64,000 nt of DNA, from NCBI RefSeq assembly GCF_032362555.1, contig NC_083513.1, positions 2,914,001 to 2,978,000 of the forward strand, in the 5' to 3' direction. The position numbers were made by a program, and so were the translations under genes. Shown here piece by piece: positions 11,096-21,964 of this stretch; the first letter of the stretch is position 1; the number at the start of each line of letters is the position of its first letter. The DNA is from Amyelois transitella (taxonomy: Eukaryota; Arthropoda; Insecta; Lepidoptera; Pyralidae). Below the pieces are notes generated by a model. That model had not been told where the DNA came from. It made no database searches and was given only the letters and a program-made list of their open reading frames with translations.

Positions 11096-14000
11096 AGCTC
11101 CCGAGCACGCTCCTCCGTCAAGGACGACAAGGACGGACACCTGGTGTACTGGCCCGGCTATGTCATGGGAGCGAGATGTTCGTGTCTACACCTAACTTAC
11201 GAACCGTATTACACACATTCCTCACAGATTATCAACACATGCCATTCGATTTTTAACATAAAATATTTTGTGAACAGCAACACTTGTCATAACGCAAATT
11301 GCATTCTGCAACAGGCAGATAAATTTCAAGATATCAAAGAAATTTTCTTTAATAACAAATCTAGTATTGCATTTCAATCAATTCAGTGATGTGATTAAGA
11401 AGATTAAGTTTATGACAATTTCTTTATTTCATTTAAAATTCATTATTAATTTCATATTATTTCTACATGGATTTATTTGTGAAATCATCAAGTCATGTTG
11501 GAGCTCCAGTGATTGGTTTTTTTTGATGTGTTTATTAATCTTGTGAAAAAAGGGTTTTTGTAATATCCATCAGTTATAAAAATCAACGCTCGCTACTTCG
11601 AACTCAAAAAACCAATGCCAAATTCCATCATGACTTTGTTTCTTATGCAGGTCACTGATTATTGTACCTTGGTTTTATTGCAGACAAAATCATCGACACG
11701 CTCGGTGAAGGCACCTTCGGCAAAGTGGTCGAGGTGAAGGATTTAGAAATGTAAGTATTTGTGCATTCATATATATCATTATTTTTACTGTAAAAACAAC
11801 TACATATTCCTGTACTACTTAATGCCACTGCGGATTGTAAATAATATTTATAAACTACATACTGTAAATGCAGAATTGTTTTACTTGCTTATGCATTTCA
11901 TTCGTCATCATCCTCCTGGTCGACTTCGCCAAGGAGCCAAGGGTCCCCATTTATGACCACGGCTCTGGAGTTTAAATCTAGTAATTAAACGAAAGGATTC
12001 TCCGTAGGGAACCTTACCCAACTTCGATCATGGTTACATCCAGTTTATTGCAGGTTCAAGGCGACCCTTACCTCACTTCATAACATTGATATATAATATG
12101 TACAGTTACATATCAATAAATAGATGATGAGATAGATGTTTTCAGTAATTCTAATGTGCCGCTTTCCAAGAATATTTTAAATCTGAAGCCGAAAGAAATA
12201 AATGTATATTTACGTAATGACAAGTTAAACTGTAAACATCACAAGCATACTGATTTAACAAGTAGTTTGTAACTAATGTCATGTACAGATAAGCTATCTC
12301 TCTAGATATATAGAAATAGTTCGATGTCTAGTTAAATAATTACACGATAAATTGGTCAATATTTTAATTCTTATTTGAACCTTAATCAAGGAACATTATT
12401 AAGGTTCAAAAAAGTATATGTACAAATTAATCACGGAATAGTAAAAAAAATATTTTTTATGTTTTTGTATGTAGAAGAGAAAGCATCACCAACAAAAACC
12501 GTGTGGTAGTGTCGTTCACCAGTCACCGCGGCTGATGACACAGCGTTTGGCATTGCGTGCTTAACTTTGGACAGTCAATGCTATTTCTGTTTGTTTATGC
12601 CAGACTTTCGACACTTTTTGCCAGACACATACTGGACACAATTCATGCGAATGAATGAATAATAATCCTTTACAATCATCATTTTCAGGGAGCACAGAAT
12701 GGCTCTGAAAATAATCAAGAATGTTGAGAAGTACAGAGAGGCTGCAAAACTAGAGATAAACGTTTTAGAAAAGTTAGGCGAAGTGGACCCTGATTGTAAA
12801 AAGTGAGTATTGTATCGTATTAAATTGTTTTAGAATTGAAATTGTGAAAGTATGATGTGATAGAGTGGCTAATTCAGCTGTGATTCGAATGTAGCAATAT
12901 GTGACCTTGCCGAAGCGACTCGGCTCGCTGGCAGCGCGCCAGTCGCAGGCACGATGTCAACTGAAAACACAAAAATACCGTCCGCCATACGCCCCTAAAT
13001 TTCTTCATAGCAATTTTCTTCTTCATAGAGTTTATTCGCGAACGCCCTTGATTTTGGGCCGTCTATAATTATTATTCAATGCATAAATAAAAGCGGAGCA
13101 CGCGAAGGCAACATTTTGATGAGCTACCTCTATACTATCTATACGAGTTAGTACTAAAACACATTTTTTTAGTTTAACATTTTCTTTTTCAGTTTATGTG
13201 TTAAGATGTTGGACTGGTTCGAGTACCACGGACACATGTGCATCGCATTCGAGATGCTCGGCCAAAGTGTATTTGACTTCCTGGTGAGTTGTCTGTTTTT
13301 GCACGAATTCCTTTCGTCTATTAATATACGCGATATTTTATTTATATTGGACGTGTTATCGTCCTCTATTGATCGTTTAGTAGAAAATAAACTGTCTCAC
13401 GATATTTCTGTCGTGAAATTTAAATATTCACGATCGTATAAATACTTCTGTATTAAGTCTCACATTATAGTATTTTATAATATATATACATAAAATGCCG
13501 TCACTTTGCCGGAGGAGTAGGCAAATACTACATCTTTACACTTCACTCAATCCCTGCAGACTTCTTTCGCTTCATCAACATTCAAAATTCTTTCATGCAA
13601 GCTCGGTAATTTCAGGTTTTATAACATTGCGATACTTAATTTTATCTGTTTAATGTTTTAATGTAAATTATATTCAGTCACTAAAACTCATATTTTTAAA
13701 AGCTTGACCTGTTTAACAAAAATGTAAATAGGTCATGTATTTAGAATCGACTCGACATTTCTCGGTAGACACAACGAATATAATAACTTTATCTTGTTGA
13801 AACTACTTCAAGTCATAAAATAATATTTCTTCTGGAAAAAGCGCGCGATGTAAAAGCTACTAAAGTCTTTAAGGTCCACCTGATAAAAATGCCAGAAGTA
13901 ATTATTTATCCACTTGCATACCCCTACTTCTTTCACATTATCTAAGTATATCCAACACTCTTCATGCGATGTCATCAGTTTATTATACCCATAACATAAG

Positions 14001-17000
14001 GCACATCTGAAATAACCACTGACACTTGCCATATAAATTACAGAAAGACAACAACTACCAACCGTACCCGCTAGAACAAGTGCGTCACATCGCGTACCAG
14101 CTGATCTACAGCGTGTTGTTCCTGCACGACAACAAGCTGACGCACACCGACCTCAAGCCGGAGAACATCCTGTTTGTGGACAGCGACTATGAGGTCGTCA
14201 GCGTCTACAGTAGCTCTAAGAAGGTGATTTGCTAAGTTTGTTGTCTCGAGAGCGTCTGCGGCTACGACCGCGTATTTTTTTTTAATGTTGTTACCGCTCG
14301 CGTGAAAAGAGAATACCCGTTAACTTCCGTTTTATTTACTCATCTACATGCCAACTTTCAAGTTTGTAGATATTAGAAGTGGGCTATGCACAGCAATAAG
14401 CTTGTTGTGTTTTGCTACTGTAATGTTTTTGGCATCTTAATTCGTTATCTTCAATGTCGATATAGGTTATCTACAAGTAAAGCCAATCTAAAAATATTTA
14501 GCTGAAAATAGACAACAATCACACTTCCTTCTTGTAAAAAGAAGATACATTTTTCAGATTTTTTTGGCACAGGTATTTTGTTATGGGACCGGATATTACG
14601 TACAAGATTATTCATACATATTCAAGATGTAAATGCGACCGTCCTTATCTTATTACGTCATAAGTAGTAAACGTTACATAATTTACCGTTATGGACGTAA
14701 ATGGTTTACCGCTAGCTGTTTAAACACATAAATAGGGAAAATTTCCTACAATTTGCATCATACTGTTACACATGCAATGTCCTAGTCGTTTTCGAGTCTA
14801 GTTATATTTCGTTACATTCGTTTTACGCAATATATCTTTATTGTGCTAGGAAATAACACATTTATTACTTCCGTAAAGGAAATTTGTTATGTTAGCGTTA
14901 GAGATAACGATGGTTATAATAGTAAGAACTTGCAATGCATTTGGGAGAGATAAGTCTTGCCCAGGGCTCTCCGGTTGCGGGAACGTCACATGAAACCATG
15001 AAATCAAATAATAAATCTTGTATGTTTGTTTTAATACGTATTTGTTATTACATTATTTATCTGCTCAACCCAAAGGTTGTCTGCCAGATAATGCTATTAG
15101 CATTATATGTACCCATTGTATCAACATTGTTTGTACAGTTTAAATAAATAAACATATAGCATCGCGGAGTTAGTATCCCATAACACTGTCTGCCTGACCG
15201 TTTATGTATAAGTTTGATAATTGATATGTGATTGTTGTCCTCCAGACACACGACCTGCTCCGCGTGAAGCGCAGCGACGTGCGGCTGATCGACTTCGGCA
15301 GCGCCACGTTCGACCACGAGCACCACAGCACTATCGTCTCCACCAGGCACTACAGAGCGCCCGAAGTCATATTAGGTTCCTACTGATTTTATTTATTTTA
15401 TTGTAATTATTGTAATTATTGGTCAAATTTTCCGCCTGCATAACTAATTGTAATATTTTTTTCTTATATTGTTTTTAAAGCTCTGAAGTAATCTCATTCA
15501 GACAGCATATATAAGATAGTGCTTGAAATGATTTGGTGGAGTTATAACAAGATTCGTATTGTTTGTGTAACTTCCACCAATTTCCAATTTGTGTTACAAA
15601 TATGAAAAAATATGATAGAATTACATGTCACAGCAGAGTATGTTATATATTTTTTTAACAATATTTAAAGATGCTCAATTAATCAACTCCTGAGCTAGTA
15701 ACTGTGCGATTAAACTATTGATTGTTTAATCGTATATATTATCCAATTGAACGGGCGGTGTTTAATAACACGAAATAAGAGCGCATTGTACACGTCCCGA
15801 TGATTTACGCATCATACATCGATCTGGTATGTCAGCTGAATACGTTGCCAAACAGTAATTATAGCATCAAAACGACGTCATTTCATTGTAGAAGATCAGA
15901 AGTTTATCTCGGTCTTCAAAACTATAAAAAGTAAATTATTTTTGTGAATATTGCAATCTATTTATGTCTTCCAGAAAAGTAAACGTTATAAAGCTTTGGA
16001 CGCACTGGCGACAATGCTCCAAAATTACTCAGATAAAATTTTCGCGAGTTTTACAGTACAACTGGAAGTAGTAATGCCTGTGTGTTCATATTTAATCGAT
16101 ATTCAAGGTCCTTATATTTATATGCTGAATAGATCTTATCGGACTTTATACTTCGACCTCTGATCATTATACAACATTTTGTAGATAAATAAGTATAAAA
16201 AATAGGTGAATGACTTTCCTGTCAACTTTCGGCGAAATTTAATAGTACAAACTGTTTTTTACAAATCAAACAATTTCAGTCAATAATTATCTAAAGAATC
16301 AGAAGTATGACATCACATAGCTGACCATAAAAATTTAGACAAACCTTTAGTCTCATTTATTGTAAAGCGGACCCCATGATTTAAAGCCAACAAGAAACGA
16401 AAAACAAAGTTTTGATTAGAGAGTTATCAAGACCGACCAAGACCGTTACGCCAAAGGCACGGGGAATAGCCATTTTAATAATTAGTCTATGTACATTTCC
16501 AGAGCTGGGTTGGTCGCAGCCGTGCGACGTGTGGTCCATCGGCTGCATCATGTTCGAGCTGCACCTCGGCATCACGCTGTTCCAGACGCACGACAACCGC
16601 GAGCACCTGGCCATGATGGAGAGGATACTGGGACCTATACCGTACAGGTCAGATTACTCGCCTCATACCATGCTTTCTTGGAGCTCGGACTCGTCTTCTT
16701 TGACGAGTGGCAAAAAAATTCATCACAAAAAAAATTTTGACAAATGTAATCTGAATTTTTGGATCTTCGTTGTCAAGCCCCAGATAATAATTGGATCCAT
16801 TCCAATAAAATTTGACTGCAATGCCGGTTGAAATATATTATATTGATAAATTAATTTATTGATGATCTGTTCTTTATATTTTCAGAATGGCACGCAAGAC
16901 ACGAACAAAATATTTTTACCACGGAAAATTAGACTGGGACGAGAAATCATCTGCAGGCAGATATGTTAGAGAAAATTGCAAACCTCTGTTGGTGAGTTTA

Positions 17001-18727
17001 TAATTTCTATTATTTTGAATTCAACTCACTTCTCCAAAAAAATTAAATTTGGCATTGTTTGGATTCGGTCAGGTCATAAAATACTGTTATAGTTTTTCTT
17101 ACGTGCGGAAAATATGTAGATTAACTGTAATTTAAATTTGGCTTATAAACGTTGGCTTCTTCTATGTGGTATCAATTAGACACTTAGCCAACGTGGTTTT
17201 CGAGTTATGGTGGTTCTTTCTGCTCGCAAGTATTTAATGTAAACGTGATATGTATGATGTATACAGGGATCGCGGCAAGTGTATATAGTTCACGTACTGC
17301 TCCGGGAAAGAGTACATGCGTAAATGCGCTTGTGCACATGGCGACGTAATATGTAGGTGTGTGACTGGATGTGTGTGTGGTTGCAGAGGTACATGCAGAG
17401 CAACAGCGAGGAGCACCGGCAGCTGTTCGAGCTGGTCGCGCGCATGCTGGAGTACGAGCCGGCGCAGCGCATCACGCTGCGGGAGGCGCTCGCGCACCCC
17501 TTCTTCAGCAAGCTGCCGCCGCACCAGAGGCTCGGTACTTACGCTCGCTTGGCTACCATTGTATAGGGGACAATCCGCTGAACACGAACACAAAGTGCTG
17601 TGGAGGTTGCAACCTAACACGCAAAGTTGAGAGAGAGAAATTATTGTAGTCCGCGCTAGGTAGGTAAGAATTAATAAAGGCTGCCCAAGAGAAAATTGTT
17701 CAATATCTCTATGCAAGTTAGTCTTCTTCGTGTCAATGATCAAAGTTCAATTTTAGTGGTCCAGTGCATAGGTATAGGGTCCAAAGCTAGAAAGAATAAA
17801 GTAATGGAGCAATGAATTCCAATCAATTCAAGAAAGAACTGACATTATACCAGAGAATATTTCTCGTGCTTATCATTTGAACACATTTTACGAATACTTT
17901 TCAAATTGTTATTTTGCTTGATCATAATAAAAATTGAGAGCACTAAATTTTGTTACGGATATTGGCGAAAAAATGCTTAAATTTTCTCTGTATCAATGCC
18001 AACCATGTTTTGTTGTTATAGGACACCAGTTTACAAGGCCATCATTTCTTAGGTCAGGCCTTTCAGTCATTGGTAGTAGACGCTTTGAGCTTCTTTTTGT
18101 TACAAAACACATACTATGACATGCGAATAATTGTGGCGTCAGTGTGATATTGGTTTTGTCGCTTCTGTTTACTTATTGTATTATAACAATTTTGTACATT
18201 TTTTATTTTTGTTGATTTTTATTTGTCATTGTCCCAGCAACGAGATTAATGTAAATATAGGAATTTAGTAGTTGTATGAAATTTACTCTTTGATTGTTCA
18301 TTTATTCCTGAAGTCAATCCTTCAGTGTCTATTAATTCCGCAGAATATTTTGAAATTTATAATTTATTATTGTTTCTTACTCATGGTTATTAATTATCAG
18401 ACCAAAGATGGAATATATTGATTAGAAGTTTCTAGTTTCCAAATTGAGACCTATTATTTTCTTTTGTAAACTGTAGCTATTGGAATAGCTTTACCATTGC
18501 ATGGAACCCAATATAACGATATTGTGTTGGAAAACACTTAATCATAAAATTTGTGATAGTCATACGCGGAATTCGTGGGCACCCAGAACACGTTTCCAAA
18601 CAAGCGGACGCTACGTATAGAGAGGTTTATATTGACATGTAGATGTGTGACTGCAGGCAGTGACCGCGCGCGCTGCAGCGGGGAAGGTTCCACGTCGAGG
18701 GAGCGCTCGCACTCGCTGAGCCGGTGA
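11096..18727 (+). CDS. Doa: Doa LAMMER/CLK protein kinase, common kinase exons
   Basis: Dual-specificity CLK/LAMMER kinase that phosphorylates SR splicing factors in the nucleus; other substrates are known for the family. Exons: 11096-11177, 11684-11750, 12689-12802, 13193-13283, 14044-14223, 15246-15375, 16503-16647, 16886-16991, 17387-17534, 18657-18727. All have GT-AG borders, the phases agree, and the total is 377 residues. Counting from the first common residue: Gly loop GEGTFGKV 35-42, catalytic Lys in MALKIIK at 57, HTDLKPEN 152-159, [12 protein letters not shown] from 194, APE 216-218 and the diagnostic [11 protein letters not shown] 255-265. The C-terminus ends ERSHSLSR as in fly DOA. 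All catalytic residues are intact. The donor at 15376 (G, then GTTCCT) is weak. Upstream alternative exons supply the N-termini. Confidence 0.95.
11178..18656 (+). other. Introns within the Doa kinase region
   Basis: Nine introns of 0.24-1.13 kb. That at 11751-12688 holds a patch (about 11895-12065) less AT-rich than its surroundings that looks like a decayed transposon fragment. That at 13284-14043 carries a repeat at 13508-13620. The introns at 14224-15245, 15376-16502, 16648-16885, 16992-17386 and 17535-18656 show no further gene, RNA or clear repeat that I can name. Confidence 0.6.
13508..13620 (+). repeat. Interspersed repeat, family 2 (copy 1)
   Basis: A stretch with GCCGGAGGAGTAGGCAAA, then CTACATCTTTACACTTC, CTGCAGACTTCTTTCGCTTC and TTCATGCAAGCTCGG. 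A diverged copy occurs at 46535-46650 in Men intron 1 with the same order of phrases. Likely an old SINE-like or non-autonomous element; the family is not identified. Confidence 0.5.
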
Positions 18728-18889
18728 GGCGGCCCCGGAGTCCCGGCCCAGCCCGGGGCAGCGTGTAAAACTTGTACAGTTAACGTAATGAAGTGATAAG
18801 TGATAATTATTTTGTCGAACGTTGTAATCTAGGAAATATTTTGTTGTGAATCGGTACTTCTCAATTTGTATTTATAAATAATTATTCGA

Positions 18890-18895
18890 AATAAA
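18890..18895 (+). terminator. Doa polyadenylation signal
   Basis: AATAAA 163 bases after the Doa stop codon. It is followed by AGACTGTCAG and then a T-rich stretch (from about 18917) suitable as a downstream element. The 3'UTR would be about 180 bases. Confidence 0.6.
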
Positions 18896-20124
18896 GACTG
18901 TCAGTCTAAAAACATTTCCGTTATTTTATTTTTAATGTAGAGATGAAGCAGCACTGCAACTAGGGACACAACCCGAAACCTTGACCTACGGTATTATGAC
19001 AGACTAGCTGTGCCCGCGACGTCGTTCGCGTTGTTAGTAATACTGTCTAGCGCATACAGTCACTGACGGACATCAAAGCAGCGCGTTAATTTTATTACAA
19101 TTTTAAAGAATATAGATAATGTATGGATGGGTTGTTTCCCTAGGATGAAGTCTTTAGCATTCGTCATGAATGTAGATATGTATCACAAAAACATTTTTTT
19201 TAAATTCAACTATACATAATTGACTGACTTCAATATCAGTTGACTGCGAAGAGTATGTATTATATCTTATAACTGTTAATTTCTATGCAATACAGATATA
19301 ACAAACAAAAAAAATAAATACTTTCCACATAAAAGGAAAAATACACAATGTTTGATGATGAGTTTTGTGTGCCTTTGGGTACTGTGGGCTTAGATCTACC
19401 TACTTCTATCTATCGTCTAACTGCCACGGATTTTGAAAATCGTTTGAAGCGAAGAAAAAACGTTCGGAAAGCATATGAACTGAGGATGCAACTGGTATAA
19501 TAATACACAAGAAAAAATAAATGTCTGTGTAAAGGAAAGAAAATAATAAGGTGTCCGGCACTTTAGACTAGGGCCACTCAATATATTGTCTGTCGAACAC
19601 GGATCTTGTAGCCGTTGGGCAAGCAAACTCACTATTTGCCATCATTAAGCCAAAACATTTCGTAGTTCTCCCTGACGATAAATAAAATAAAATTATAGCT
19701 TACAAATTTATTTCAAAATTTACATACAATTACCACATTTCGTCATAATATATTAAAATTTACTAGATTTAAAATAAATTTTCTTCCCTTTTGCATGAAT
19801 TATATAGGAAAAATGAAAGGTACATTTATTTCATTGATATAACATTAACTTGGAATGGTTACAAAAGCATGCCACTATCGCCAAACGAACTTATAATAAC
19901 ACTCGTGTAGTAGATCTTTCTAAAAGTTATTGCAATTTGCATGTGTAATTATTGCCACAGCTTATTGCTTTTATAAAAATGTTTTATAAAAGAGTATTAT
20001 AAAAAAAAATTATGCATCCAAGATTAACATGAGCAATGGACGCATTTATTGTAATAATTTTACACAACAGAATAAAATTAAACATTAGTTATGCCAATAT
20101 TATCAAATCCTTTGAAAAACATAT
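18896..20124. other. Intergenic stretch between Doa and the DIRS element
   Basis: It holds a fragment of a moth repeat at about 19003-19040 (CTAGCTGTGCCCGCGACGTC), a 50-codon open frame at 19348-19500, and otherwise AT-rich sequence. No other gene is seen. Confidence 0.5.
19348..19500 (+). CDS. Putative small ORF, 50 residues, function unknown
   Basis: The ATG at 19348 opens 50 codons, followed by two stops in a row and an AATAAA at 19516-19521. The peptide starts MFDDEFCVPLGTVGLDLP. It has an acidic/hydrophobic first half and a strongly basic, probably helical second half (FENRLKRRKNVRKAYELRMQ). Codon content and ordered charge look unlike the random frames around it. There is no signal peptide or membrane segment. 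It could be an independent micropeptide gene, a terminal exon, or a relic of a transposon, since a repeat fragment lies 0.3 kb upstream. I do not recognise it. Confidence 0.3.
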   Translation: MFDDEFCVPLGTVGLDLPTSIYRLTATDFENRLKRRKNVRKAYELRMQLV

Positions 20125-20140
20125 TATTAAACACTGTACG

Positions 20141-20288
20141 CTATTCGAAGCCTATAAATAAATGAGAGTGGCACTTCCGTTTCCGTATTCTGTCGTGTTT
20201 CCGGCTTGATTTACCGATATTTACCCCCTCCTTTCCCACCGCCACAGGCAGGCCACGTATTAGGTTGTGCGTGGCTCTTGCCTCATTG
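20141..20288 (+). repeat. DIRS left inverted terminal repeat
   Basis: 148 bp, from CTATTCGAAGCCTATAAATA to CTTGCCTCATTG, identical in reverse complement to 25238-25385. Outside it, 20125-20140 is the unique left tip, represented in the internal complementary region. Confidence 0.92.
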
Positions 20289-20665
20289 GCGTCTGTTTCC
20301 CCGTCCAAGACGGTTGTATTCTTTGTAAGTCAAAGAAATAATTTTCAGATATTTTTTCGTACAGATACGTAGTCGTAAAAAAAAAAAAAAAAAACAATTT
20401 CATAATTACTGGAATTTTGGTAAGATACCTACCAAATTTTTATTATTAATGTTTGCTTGAGCTGCTGCTTCGTTCAGGTAATTTATATTTTCTTACTAAG
20501 TTTTATGTAAGAAGACTACAAAAGGTATTTGTAAACAGGTACTTTTTTACCCTCTGGCAAAAGGGTAGAATAATATTTTTCCTGCGGCTACCTTTTATTA
20601 CTATTTGATGCTTTTACGATAATACGATTTTTTAATACTACCGGCTACCGATTTATATTTTTATT

Positions 20666-21964
20666 GTGAATTGTAGATTTAACGTGAATAATGCTAATAG
20701 TAAAGACGATGGTGAGAACGATAACCGAAAAAGTGATAGTTCCAGCAATAGTTCATCAAGCAGTGATTCGGATTCATCATCCAAGAGACGGAATCGTAAG
20801 AAGTATAAAAAAGACAGGAGATCAACCAGGCTGCTTAAAAAGCTATCAAAAGAAGTAAGTGAATTACGTAATCAAGTTTTCCATCAACAATGTCAATCTA
20901 CCCCAAATTATGTTGCTTTAGAGAACGATAATTTTATTGAAGCTAATATTAGTGGTGATTTATTCAGTCCAGCGATAAATATTACGTCTCCCAGTGCGGT
21001 GTCTCCTATTAAGGTTACAAATGAACAAAGTTTTAGCATTTGTTTAGACAATAGTCTTAAAGAACCAACTATTGCAAAAGCTTCCGCTGAATATATCACC
21101 GCAATAAATAGTCTTCAACGTTTTGGTGACTCTACTTGGAGTGACGTCCGTTACTCTGAGGTTCAGAAAACTTATAGTCACTCCCCGGGATTTATTGAAT
21201 TAGAAGTAAATGATGAAATTAAATCATTTGACACGGCTAAAAGTTATTCCTTCATTGAAAAAAGTTATGCTACCCTAACATATGCATTACTAAAACAAAA
21301 AGAAACTCTGGAATGTGGCATACGAGATTTTCTTAAGTGGTCCCAGGAATCGGAAATGATAACTTATTTAGACATAAAGAACAAGATGGAAGATATTTTC
21401 TTGAAAGGTGATTTTCACAAGGTGTCTTCAGACGCTATGCAGTTAGTATGTGGACATAGAGCTGACACGATCCAACAAAGGCGCGACTCCATTTTAAAGT
21501 ACGTTAAAGATCCCTTAGTTAAAACAGCTCTGAGGAAGATTCCACCATCTTGTTCCCATTTATTTGAAGAGCAGACGTTTACATCAGTGTTGGACAAATA
21601 TGGCGGAATAAGGAAAATTTTCTGGATGAAGCCGAAAGCCAACAAACCTTCTGTGCAAGCAGGTCCACATAATATATGTCGTCATCCCGCACAGGGGTCT
21701 AGAAACAAGCCTGCGCAAGGCCATAATACAAAATATCGCCCACCTGCGCAAGGGGGTAGTTATAGAAAATATTCATCTGCCCAAGATGAACATTATGAAT
21801 ACCGTTCTGCGCAAGAACGCGATCATCAGGGCATGTCAAATGCTTCGCAGTCATTTCGTGGCCGCTCGGGACGTGCTGAAAAAACAAATGACAGACGAAC
21901 GTCAAAACGAGCCGCATCACCTGCATGGAGAGGAAAATCCCGTGACAAACGGAGGCGATCCTGA
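20666..21964 (+). CDS. DIRS ORF1, Gag-like protein
   Basis: An open frame of about 430 codons. The N-terminus is Ser/Asp-rich, followed by a basic tract (KRRNRKKYKKDRR) and a short coiled-coil-like helix (LLKKLSKEVSELRNQ). A mostly helical middle follows, and then a C-terminus with repeated PAQG/SAQD/SAQE motifs and RGRSGR- and RRTSKRA-type basic runs suited to nucleic-acid binding. No zinc knuckle is visible. Position and character fit a DIRS Gag. Oddity: the frame opens at 20636, but its first in-frame ATG is at 21356, residue 231. GTG codons at 20666 and 20684 may be mutated starts, or an upstream exon may be spliced in at the acceptor-like TTGTAG ending 20676. Overlaps the RT frame at its 3' end. 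Confidence 0.7.
   Translation: MNCRFNVNNANSKDDGENDNRKSDSSSNSSSSSDSDSSSKRRNRKKYKKDRRSTRLLKKLSKEVSELRNQVFHQQCQSTPNYVALENDNFIEANISGDLFSPAINITSPSAVSPIKVTNEQSFSICLDNSLKEPTIAKASAEYITAINSLQRFGDSTWSDVRYSEVQKTYSHSPGFIELEVNDEIKSFDTAKSYSFIEKSYATLTYALLKQKETLECGIRDFLKWSQESEMITYLDIKNKMEDIFLKGDFHKVSSDAMQLVCGHRADTIQQRRDSILKYVKDPLVKTALRKIPPSCSHLFEEQTFTSVLDKYGGIRKIFWMKPKANKPSVQAGPHNICRHPAQGSRNKPAQGHNTKYRPPAQGGSYRKYSSAQDEHYEYRSAQERDHQGMSNASQSFRGRSGRAEKTNDRRTSKRAASPAWRGKSRDKRRRS

Noticed and set aside
10611..11140. Long minus-strand open frames opposite the common Doa exon region
   Set aside because: They arise from GC-rich, stop-poor sequence antisense to Doa and have no domain or splice logic.
17234..17743. 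169-codon minus-strand frame over a Doa exon
   Set aside because: Antisense to a well-supported kinase exon; explained by its GC-rich codons.
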